Shown here piece after piece: positions 46,240 to 56,080 of a stretch of 64,000 nt of DNA. The position numbers were made by a program, and so were the translations under genes. Numbering within the stretch: the first letter of the stretch is position 1; every line of letters begins with the position of its first letter. The stretch is from Maratus speciosus. Taxonomy: Eukaryota > Arthropoda > Arachnida > Araneae > Salticidae. The notes under the pieces were generated by a model. It ran no database searches. It worked only from the letters and a program-made list of their open reading frames with translations, and was not told the DNA's origin. The stretch lies in the NCBI GenBank assembly GCA_963932465.1, contig OZ010795.1, positions 477,142,806 through 477,206,805 of the forward strand, read 5' to 3'.

Positions 46240-47310
46240 ATTTTTCAAAAAAAAATCATAACTTCATCACTTCTCAAGATATCAAATTCAATTAAATTTA
46301 TTATAAATCTCCTTAATATTATCTACAACTTTTACATTGACAAGTTTTTGATAGGACCAATTCGTACCACAAAAAAAAATTAAAATCGAAAACTAAAAAG
46401 GGGGGGGGGGAATTGAAGAAGAAAAAAATCCATAACTTCGTCAATTCACAAGATATAAAAACGGCATGAATTTATTATGTATTTTCTTAATATTATCTAC
46501 AACATTTATATTGAAAAGTTTTGATAGGACCAATTCTTACAGCAAAAACAAATTAAATATACATAGCGGTTGAAGGAAAAAAAAAATATCGTATTAACGG
46601 TATATTCAAATCCAAACTGCTTATTTTCTGACTGATTTTTTAATTCATTTTTGCTCTCAAACGCATTCAATTCGTAGATTCTCTTATTCAAAAACTATAT
46701 AATGTACCGTAATGGTCGATTTTTTGATAGAGGCAGAATATATTTCAAAAAATCCCTGCCGGCCCGGCCTACAGGCGGAGGTAGATTTCGAAGTTAAGTA
46801 TACAAATTTCACCAACAGTAACTAAATCATGATTAGAGATAAACCTACTTTAATAATTTTATCTAGTCGCTTTTCATTACAATACATTATATAGTTTCAG
46901 ATTAAGAGAATCTACCAACTGGATTCGTTTGAGGGCAAAAAGAAATTTAAAAATGAGTTAGAAAATAATCAGTTTGGATTTGAATATACCCTTAATAAGA
47001 TGATTTTTTTCTTCAACCGCTATGTATTTTTAATTTGTTTTTGCTGTAAGAATTGGTCCTATCAAAAAGTTGTCTATATAAATGTTGTAGACAATATTAA
47101 GAAGATATATAATAATTTCATGGGGATTTTATATTTTCTGAGTTGACGGAGTTATGGATTTTTTTCTTCTTCAACCCGCCCTTTTTGTTTTCGTTTTCGT
47201 TTATTTTTTTTCGGTACGAATTGATCCTATCAAAAACTTGTGAATATAAGAGTTGTAGATAATATTAAGCAGATAAAATTAATTGGATTTGATATCTTAA
47301 GAATTGACAA
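46240..47310. mobile_element. Foldback of about 1.07 kb with internal repeats in each arm
   Basis: The left arm (46240-46705) and right arm (46885-47310) are reverse complements with roughly 85 percent identity. Within each arm a block of about 185 bases is present twice: ttaatattatctacaac, then ttttgataggaccaattc, in the left arm at about 46314 and 46490, and in complementary form on the right at about 47060 and 47225. The spacer (46706-46884) includes a GC-rich word at 46752-46782. The open frame 46506-46691 is not supported. Confidence 0.8.
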
Positions 47311-47621
47311 AGTGATTTTTTTCCCCAAAACCCCCATTTTTTGCGCTCCTTGAGCCCATTTTTAATTTTATCAAAAATCTGTGATACATAATTTTTTAGC
47401 TCAATTTTTAGACGTAATAAAAATTTTAAACTGATTTCACCTGTATAAAAATTAAGATGTTATGGGGTTTTCTCGGTTTTCACAAAACCCTGCCTATTTT
47501 CATCTCCTTGGTCCGATTTGGCCCATTAACGAACTTGATCGACATTTTATGCCCTTGATTTCATGTATCAGCTTGAAAGAGATTTGTGCAGAATTACGGG
47601 AGTTATCGTGTCCATAAAAAA

Positions 47622-47624
<3 letters not shown>
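47311..47624. other. Gene-free stretch
   Basis: AT-rich sequence with a worn continuation of the foldback arm at its start. No gene. Confidence 0.3.

Positions 47625-47659
<35 letters not shown>
47625..47659. repeat. (AT)n microsatellite at the insertion site of a pogo-like element
   Basis: About 17 AT repeats directly left of the element; a shorter tatatatata continues on its right side at 49616. Confidence 0.95.
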
Positions 47660-47662
<3 letters not shown>

Positions 47663-49615
47663 GAGACTAGGGGGGGTTGACCCACTTTTTACAAAATAAT
47701 TTTTTATTTTTTAAATAGTGAACGTAGAATAAAGTTTTATATATCATTTTATTCGTTATACAATCAGTTATCAAAATAAAATTGCTAGATAAGTGTAATA
47801 TATAAGAAATTTGAAAAAAAAAAATTGATTTTAATCATGAGAAAATAATGGGTCAAGGCTCCCCCACATATTGGAGGGTTGACCCACTGTATGGGAGGCT
47901 TGACCCACTTTGTTTTATAGTGAAATATTTGTGAAGAGAAATAAAATGAGTTTTAAAAAATCAAAATAACTTTATGCTACATGCTTTAATTATTATAAAA
48001 AATATTTTTGAAAGTATGATGCTTCGACAAACCTGCTTAGGCGCAATTGCATGTCAGAGGAGAAAAAAATTGTTTTAAGCAGGATTTTGCCTGTGCAGGT
48101 ATAATTGTACAACAGGGGAAAAAATAAATTAACATTTAAGACAGTACTCCGCTAGAAACAGGTTCCGTTTCCATAGAGTTTCATGCATTATAATGCCCGG
48201 ATTTAGTAGCCACTGTCCCGCTTTTTTTTTTTTTTTGTCTCCTTGTCCTACTTTTTGTGACATTCGATCTGACAACTCTAGTTGTCACATAGTTTGGCTT
48301 CATCTTACTCTATTCATTATGTTGAAATTTGTCTACATATCTTCCTAAAGTTTTTCGATCCATACTATGTTCTTTTGTAGCCGCATGAGTACATAACTTA
48401 TCATTAACATATTTTATCGCTTTCAGATTCAAAGTACTGGCAGTACTGTAATGTTGAAATAAATGGCTGCACCGGAATATATGAACAAATTTATTTGGAA
48501 ATATAAAAAAGGCTATGTTTCACATACATATTAAATTGAAAAGATTTTATCAAAATTCTGGTGGCAGTGTGGAATTTGGGAAATAAAATGAAGTGGTTTC
48601 ATAAACATACCATTGCCCCTTAAATTGTTAAGACTGCTGATTTCGTACTTTCTATTTTTTTTTCACTGTTTCTATTTACCTATTCTAAGAAATATTTAAA
48701 TAGAAAAAAGTTCCTACCAACTTTCGCATTTATATTTCATTATTTTTTTCGTGCAGTGCAAATAGCAATTTTTTTTACATCTATCTTTAATCAGTTTTAA
48801 AACGTTTTACTTTCCATCATCCCATTTTACTGTACCTTTGCAGAATAAACTTACATTCATTTTTATATATAACCATTAGTCTTTCATTATGAAGAGTGTA
48901 TAATAAAAAATATTTCCAAAACTCCTTAATTAACACATTGCCAACGGGCAATTTTTATCAAATCTTAATTTTAAAACAGTAGAAGCTCCTTCCTGTTCTG
49001 AAAGTCTTTTGTAAATTGGTGTTCTAGATAAGTTTCCCAAGTTTATGCATCGGTAAGTATTTTTCAATGAACGAATTTAATATAACATGTCTTACAATCT
49101 AAAAAAATATGGACAACATGATATAAATGCATTTTCTGTAGGGTAGAAGGAACGAGAATTCTCGTTTTCCGTTGTGAATGTGTTAAGGTAGCCTTGAACA
49201 TCTGGTCAACCACCCCTTCCCTCACATTGACTGTGTCAAGCCTCCCCAGACAGCCTTTTTCTAAAGAATAGCACATTGTTATATTAAGACTAACTTACTG
49301 TATAATCTTTAGGCCTGGAGTGAAAGCTCGATAATCCTGCATTACTCAAAACCTACTTACTTAAATTTCTGTGATACATTTTATCTGAAAAAAGCTTACA
49401 AAATATTTCTAAAAAACTCAGCTGTTAGGTTGAAAACACCTCAGAATTGATTTATTACACACACATTTCGATTACCTGAATAAAACAGAGATTCTTGTTT
49501 GAGCATTCAGATAGCTTTGGTTCCCACCTATTGATAAAACTCTGAAATTCTTTTAAATATGAAATCTGATGGGTGGATCAGTCCTCCCGTATGGTCAACC
49601 TTCCCTAGTCTCCCC
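47660..49615 (-). mobile_element. Pogo-like DNA transposon, internally deleted
   Basis: The ends ggggagactaggg and ccctagtctcccc are exact inverted repeats, with TA on both sides (47658-47659 and 49616-49617). The words ttgacccac and gggtcaa/ttgaccc recur near the left end (47677, 47852, 47878, 47900), and ggtcaac occurs near the right end (49205, 49593), as expected for subterminal transposase sites. A pogo-type helix-turn-helix remnant is encoded on the minus strand (next entry), but no DDE catalytic domain follows it, so the element is a non-autonomous deletion product. Confidence 0.82.
48310..48440 (-). pseudogene. Pogo-like transposase N-terminal helix-turn-helix remnant
   Basis: The minus frame starting near 48440 reads LKAIKYVNDKLCTHAATKEH and then SMDRKTLGRYVDKFQHNE before a stop (48312-48310). 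The pattern A-A-x-E-x-x-I/M-x-R-x-T-L-x-R-Y-V-x-K/D-F is typical of the psq/CENP-B-type DNA-binding domain at the N-terminus of pogo transposases and Jerky proteins. The acidic catalytic domain is absent from the element. The match is by eye and short, but it fits the ends and the TA target. Confidence 0.75.
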
Positions 49616-49617
49616 TA

Positions 49618-50119
49618 TATATATAAATGATTTACCGAGGATGGTTTTGGGTTCTAGGGGTCATGATCGGTTTAGATTTGCAAAATGTTTTCAGAGATTC
49701 CAACATAGGAGAGAATGTAATAGGTAGTATTTCATACGAAATCTACCTAAAAATGATGTCAAAGTGGTCATTTTGAACTGAATTTCCCGAAGCGATTGTG
49801 TTGGAAACGAAAATTATTGTCCTACTTAGAGAATAATTGTTTATAAATCAAGTTTTAATTAATTGCACGAACAATAAAACCACAGGTCGCTTATAAATCT
49901 CTTCAAAAATCACGTCAGCAAGTTATATATTTTTTGTTTTAAAAATGAATCTGAAAATGTGACAGAAAATTTCGAGTTGTTTAGCATGAAAATCTATTTT
50001 TTTTAATACCGTTATAACATGATTCTAATAAAACCATCTGTTATATAAAAATGAAATTAAAATCTCGTTCAAAGCGGCGAAATCTACCTGTGCCTGTAGG
50101 CCAAGCCGGCGTGGATTTC
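49618..50119. other. Gene-free stretch ending in a GC-rich inverted word
   Basis: The last 42 bases (50078-50119), with aatctacctgtgcctgtagg and gccggcg, are nearly the reverse complement of 46750-46790 in the spacer of the 46.2-kb foldback. No gene. Confidence 0.5.
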
Positions 50120-51347
50120 TTATTAAAATCTTTGTTCCTATTTATAATTTGAAAATCTTTTTAGAAAAGTATCTTTTGAAAATTATACAAATGTCAAGTC
50201 GTAATTAATTTTATGCATTTGATATGTGAATATGTAAGATGCAACTTATTCAGCAGCAGGTTTGAATAAGAATAAGTTGAAGAGATAAACAGAATGTAAT
50301 GATTTCATAGAAGCTAAAGAATAGAGAAGAGTGAAAAATGGCAAAGTACCTTTGATGAAGGAATTGGATACTTATTTAAAATTTTTCAATTATCTTTTTC
50401 TCAATTATTTTTTTCAGCACAACTGTCTGCAAAGAATCAATCAGCTGTCGAATATATTAAAGAAATGTTAAGAATTCTTAAATTATTTGTGGCTTAGAGG
50501 TCTGCATAACTACTAATGTGCAAAGCCTTTGATGAATTTAATTTTTATTCATGCAAAATATAAAGTAGTTGCAAATTTAAAAGGCCAAAATTCTACAACA
50601 TTTCGCAGAAGCTAAACAAAAAGGAAAGAGAAAAATTAAATTTTTAATTATTATCCTTTAACTTATTATCGAAATTGAATTATTTAAAAGATGTGACTTT
50701 AATTTTATAGATTAAGCAAAATAGTTAGCCAAATTAATTAATTTCAATTATTCATAATTTAAGAAAATCTTAAAATATTGTTCCTATTTATAATTTGAAA
50801 ATCTTTTTTAGAAAAGTATCTTTTGAAAAATTATGCAAATGTCAAGTCGTAATTAATTCTGATACATTTTATACGTGAGGACGTCAGACCTAAATTATTT
50901 TAATTCAGTAACAAGTTTGAATAAGAAGAAGTTGGAGAGATAAACACGATGTAAAGATTTCACAGAAGCTAAAGAAAAGGGAAGGATGAAATGAGTAACG
51001 AAGTACCTTAGATGAAGGGATTGGATACTTATTTAAAATTTTTCAATTTCCTTTTCTGCTATTAAGTTTTTGTTTGTTTTTTTCTCAAAATTGTTAACAA
51101 AGAATCAATCGGCTGTTGAATATATGACAGAAACGTTAAGAATTTTTAAAGTATTTGTGGCTTAAAAGTCTGCATACTCTTATACTATAATGCAAAGCCT
51201 TTAATGTATTTAATGTTTATGTATGCAACATATAAAATAGTTGTATATTACAAAAGGCCAAAATAAAAAAAAATTCGCAGAAGCTAGACGAAAAGGAAAT
51301 TTTTAATTATTTTTTTTAACATATAAGTAAAATCGATTTTTTTAATA

Positions 51348-52007
51348 CACTGTTAAAAATATTTACGGGCAGAGGCCGGCAGCAGAGATTCCAGTCATAC
51401 CCCGTAAAAAAACAAAACAAAACAAAAAAAAAAAACAATCCGTGCCCATCATTTTGTGTCAACGTGTACACACTAGTGGAGTAAAATGTATGGGGTCGTA
51501 CTGTATTTGATGGTTTTTGATTTTACCGTTGAAATAACAGATGGGCTAGAACAGCAAGAATATGTGGATTGCCCTTAATTTTCTAAATATCTAAAGATAT
51601 CCCTGTAAAATTACGGGCAGAGGCCGGCAGCAGAGATCCCAGTCACACCCCGTAAAAAAAAATTCCATGGCCATCACATTGTGTAGCCCGTAATTTTACG
51701 GCGCAAATATATAATGCATTTCAAAACACGATAACGCTTTACTTACAGTTCCGTAGCATGTAGCACGTTAGATGATCATCACAGAATCGCTTTTTTGGCG
51801 GGTTAAAAAATATGTTACGGTCGCGGTTAACTGACATTATTTTTCGAAACACGACTAAAACGAAGGGTTACATCCTAGCGGAGGAAAATGTATGGGGTCG
51901 TACCGTATTTCTTTTGTGGATCAGACCGTTTTTCATCAAATAAGGCTGTTGCCCGTGAAAATTGAACAGCAAAGGCTCATAAATTTACAGTTTTTTTTCT
52001 GACAGTG
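51348..52007. mobile_element. TA-target element with CACTG ends and GC-rich inner repeats
   Basis: The ends cactgttaaaa and the complement of ttttctgacagtg are bordered by TA on both sides. Comparison with the sister unit (ttatttaaaagatgtgac at about 50680) shows the join expected without the insertion. Inside, acgggcagaggccggcagca occurs twice (51365 and 51616), and gtatggggtcgtac occurs twice (51488 and 51888). No open frame is supported. It is 660 bases long and probably a Tc1/mariner-type non-autonomous element. Confidence 0.75.
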
Positions 52008-52440
52008 TAGATGCGACGTTAAGTTTATGGATTAAGCAAAATAGTTTTCAAAATTAATTAATTAATTTCAATGATTTATTATTTTTAAAAAAATGAAAAA
52101 CTTTTCTTCCTATTTATAATTTGAAAATCTCTTTAGAAATGTTTTCTTTGAAAAGTTATACAAATGCCAAGTCGTAATTAATTTTTATTCATTTTATACG
52201 TGAACATGTAAGACCAAAATTATTCTTATTCAGTAGCAAGTTGTTGGAGAGATAAACACAAGTGCAAAGTACTTTTGATGAAGGAATTGGATACTTATTT
52301 AAAATTTTTCAACTTTCTTTTCCGAAATTATTTTTTTAACGTATCTACCTGCAAAGAATCAATTAGCTGTCGAATATATTAAAGAAATGTTAAGAATTCT
52401 TAAATTATTTGTGGCTAAAAAATCTGCATAACCTTATAAT

Positions 52441-53176
52441 TAGAGATCAACTGTAAATTCTGTTTCGTTTTCGTTTTCGGCAAAAGTGCTTCCGAAAATT
52501 CGGCCGTACCGAAACTATCTGTATTCCAAAAATCTCGTTTCTTCCTTCGGAAATGTTCAACATGACCCATTGATTTAAGCTATATCGGCAAAAATGACAC
52601 ACTCTTTATTTATTGCTATGAATTTCACTGTTTATAATTATCACACATGATTGGATCAAAACGCGAGTGAAAATTATACAGCAAGCAATGCATATATGAC
52701 TAAACATTGAAGACGCTTTTCATGTGCTCATGAAAAGCTGAAGACTTAACACTAATAGAAAATTTTTAGTTGAAACCAGAGAAGTGTTTCGAATACTCTT
52801 TCAGAATGTTCTAGTATTACAGATGATCATTTACAAAAATCATTATAAAAGATAAATCGAGGTATGTATACCTAAAAGATATTTTAATTCGATGAAATTC
52901 GTATAATTAGAAAATCAATCTGTGCCGTTGATGTTAATTTATATGAAAATAAAAAGTTTAGTTCAAAGGCTCAGAGAGTCAATTTGAGCCACTCGTATAA
53001 TTTATTAATAATCATGTATATTTAATTAATACGTATAATTGATTAACAATCATGTATGTTTATGTATGCATTAATTACTTTAAAAGAATATTTAGGACAA
53101 TTTCGTTTTCGGCCGAATATAGGAAGATTACCGAAATTCGGTCTCCATCTTAAAAACCTGTTTTCGTCGATCCTTA
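52441..53176. mobile_element. hAT-like non-autonomous element
   Basis: Ends tagagatc and gatcctta (complement taaggatc) are flanked by an 8-base duplication with one mismatch: cttataat (52433-52440) and gttataat (53177-53184). An 8-bp duplication and TAG-type ends are typical of hAT elements. Subterminal words ttcggccg and cggccgaa lie near both ends (about 52500 and 53111). The unit C repeat continues across the insertion. No transposase was seen in its 736 bases. Confidence 0.8.
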
Positions 53177-53335
53177 GTTATAATATAGGGCAAAGTCTTT
53201 GATGTATTTAATGCTAATGCATTCAATGTATAATGTACTTGCAAATTTCAAAGGCCCAAAGTTCTACAAAATTTTGCAGATTATAGACGAAAAGGAAAGA
53301 GTAAACGCAAATCTATGTATTTAAAAGACCAGGCT

Positions 53336-53850
53336 GTTTTTTTAGTAATCAGCCCCGAGCTTTCCACTGAATCAATTTTGATAATTATGCTTTTAAATGA
53401 AAGCTGTTCATTTGCAGATGTGCTCATTCTAGCTATTTTTTAATTTATTTCAATTTTTATATTTTATTTTTAATGTTAAATTTTTTTATGATATTTCTTC
53501 AAAATGATGGCAATTGGATTACTCCCATTGTTGCAGAGAAATGAGAAATAATCAGGTTTATTTATTTTTATTGGTTATATCATTATTCACACCATTTTCT
53601 CATTACAAATAAAAGTAACTTTTAAAAAATTTTTGAACAGAAAATGACACCAGCTTTCAAAAGAACACGCAATCTCACTCACAAATCTTTTACATTTCAA
53701 CATTATTTTTTCATTATGTTGATACTGAGATTGAAACGCTAGGCGAAATGATTCAGTGAGTGAAAATGGTGTCATATTTAAAACAAAACTATCATTTTCT
53801 TTGATAAAACTAAATATTTGACCACAAATGCGTCTAAAAAACAAATTTCT

Positions 53851-53886
<36 letters not shown>

Positions 53887-54283
53887 CGCGGGTACTGAAA
53901 TTAGAACTCATGTGAAGTGTGCGAATGTTCCAATGAAAAGTTGAATCGGGAAAACGTGACTTTAAGTTTAGAAATATATTCATTAGTAATCGATGGCGGG
54001 TTAAACTATTTTTAAATGGTGAATGAAGATTTGAGAGGTGCCTATGTAAATTTTGAGAATGTGAAAAAGACGCAAGACTTAGATGTTATGGTAGAAAAGT
54101 TTTATGATGTGACAAAGTGAAATTATTTTTGACTAGTCGCCCTTGGCGACCAGTTTGGTATCCGTTAGATATGTGCTAAGCATTGTACCATGTTACTTTT
54201 ATCCAAAATTTAATTTACTTTCTCAATACTTCGCCAAATCAGAAGTTTCTAGTACAGAAATCAAGAACTCCGTATTTTTTTGG
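53336..54283. other. Gene-free stretch with a poly-T tract
   Basis: A T run at 53852-53882. The open frame 53587-53844 on the minus strand has no recognisable domain, and I do not accept it. The phrase gtcgcccttggcgaccag at 54136 is a short palindrome. Confidence 0.35.
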
Positions 54284-54580
54284 GTACTACTTGGTTATCC
54301 CGTCGACCAAAAATATATCGCCAAACTATAAGATTAAATATCAATAATGGCTGATCGTAAATGTCATATTCGCTTGTTTTTAATAAAGTTACACGTGTTT
54401 ACGTCATCAAGTTATTTTTATTTCGAAGTTTTATTTGTATTTTTATTAATGTTATACTAATTTATTTGTTCTTTCGCTATTTAAAATAAAAATTATGTCA
54501 ATTTGTATAATTTGGCGAGTGGTTTGGCGATTTATATAATTTGGCGAAATTGGGTGACGGTATAACTAATATGCTAGCCA
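54284..54580 (+). repeat. TCGCCAAA-type repeat H, copy 1
   Basis: The start gtactacttggttatcccg matches 59487 (gtactacttgattatcc) and 62134 (gtactacttgattatcccg). The rest (ttaaaataaaaattat, tataatttggcgagtggt) is the reverse complement of 62165-62330, so the family carries an internal inverted relationship between copies. Confidence 0.7.
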
Positions 54581-56080
54581 GGCGCAAGTGATAAATCATC
54601 AAACATTGTCTTTCCAATCGCATTTTTCATATTTCATTAAATTCATCTAAAATATAATAATTTCATTCATTTTATTTAAAATGCATAATTTTAATTTGAA
54701 ATTCATGACGGTCACTTTTTCTTTCGCTTTTTTAAGAAAAAGAAAAGAAAAATAATAAATAATACCAAAAACCATGACTTTTAATTTTAATATCAAAGCA
54801 TTGTTTTAATTTACCACGCGAAAAATAAAAAATGTAAAAAGTGGTCACCTGGCATATAAAAAGCGAAGCGGTCAGCCCGGGACTATTGATGACAGTCACA
54901 TGACTTAGGCTATTATTATAGAGATGATTTTTCATCCCGTCATACCAAACTTAAGAGCCTCAACCGATAACTTCATCATATTTACGCATATTGATTACGT
55001 ACTAATACACTTTTAATATTTGATTCTAATACGCTTTAATCTTTCAATAATTTAATCAGTAGAAGTTTGTGTAAATAGTATTTTGGTAATTTTAGATTAA
55101 AAATATTATTAGTTTATGAGTTAGACATTCAATGTAAGACGATTTTTTTATTATAATTATTTTTGTAAGTTTATTTTAAATTCGATCTAATAATTCTTTT
55201 CTAAATATCTTAGTTTGCCAAATTTCGACGGGTTCCAACTCCTTTTTAATTATATTTTTTATCATATTAATGAAATTGATTTATATAATAGCTGAGGCTT
55301 TAATTTTATAATATAACAAAATGATTTAGCAAATTTAATTAATTAATTAATTTCAATGATTTCTAATTTAATAATTGCCACACTATATGTGATTTTTTTA
55401 AATATTATACAAATAAATCTTCATGGCAATTAATCTTTACGGAATAGCTATATAATGCGATGAGGAATTATTAAAAAATTGTGTGGAACTGCGTAACTAA
55501 TTTAGGGAATTTTTGATTACCACTATTTTCAAATACTAAAATTTATATAATCTTATTACATAAAACGAATATTACCTTCGGAAACGACGGTATACAGATC
55601 GGGTAAATTGAAAACACTAGTAAAGTGTTTTAAAATAATAGGAATGTTGAGAAATTATGGTACTGGAATACAATTTTGTTTCTGGGATTTCAAAAGAAGT
55701 CTGCTGGTGTACGCTTATTATAATAATTTTATTTAAAGAATTTATTCAAGTAAGAAATACAAAAGCTTACGTCATATAATATTCTAGGAGTTTTTTTCCA
55801 AATAATAGATTTCTTAAAACATTGATATAATGTATATCCTTTCAATTCTGCATGGATTTGGACTATACAACTGCGAATTTTAGGTCATATCTTTAAATAA
55901 AAGAACATTTAACTATTAAAATGTTATTTTAGTATATGTTCATAATGATCTATTTATAATAATGCAAATTTTGACCATTATTTCGATTTTTTCTGTTCTT
56001 TATATAATGTTAAATTCAAAGAATAGCTCGAAAACTCCCGCGCATTACCTACGCCCGAGAGATGAATTTACTTACGGAAT
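54581..56080. other. Gene-free stretch
   Basis: It contains a fragment of unit C near 55290-55370. A TATA-like word (catataaaaagc at 54855) stands in a slightly GC-richer patch, but no transcript could be suggested. Confidence 0.35.

Larger units (their letters stand above)
50120..53335. repeat. Unit C array, three more copies, period about 650 bp
   Basis: Copies begin at about 50126, 50778 and 52100 with ttcctatttataatttgaaa. They share, in order: aagtcgtaattaatt, gatgaaggaattggatactt or a near form, caatcagctgtcgaatat (variants), ttaagaattcttaaattatt (variants), gcaaagcctttgatg (variants) and aaaggccaaaattctac (variants). The second copy is split by the CACTG element and the third by the hAT-like element. 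Another fragment (ttagcaaatttaattaatta) lies at 55330. No protein is encoded. Confidence 0.8.

Noticed and set aside
53587..53844. An 85-codon open frame on the minus strand
   Set aside because: No domain or homologous copy was seen; Phe- and Ser-rich composition is typical of chance frames here.
54845..54900. Core promoter with TATA box (catataaaaagc)
   Set aside because: Such words are frequent by chance in AT-rich DNA, and no downstream coding sequence supports it.
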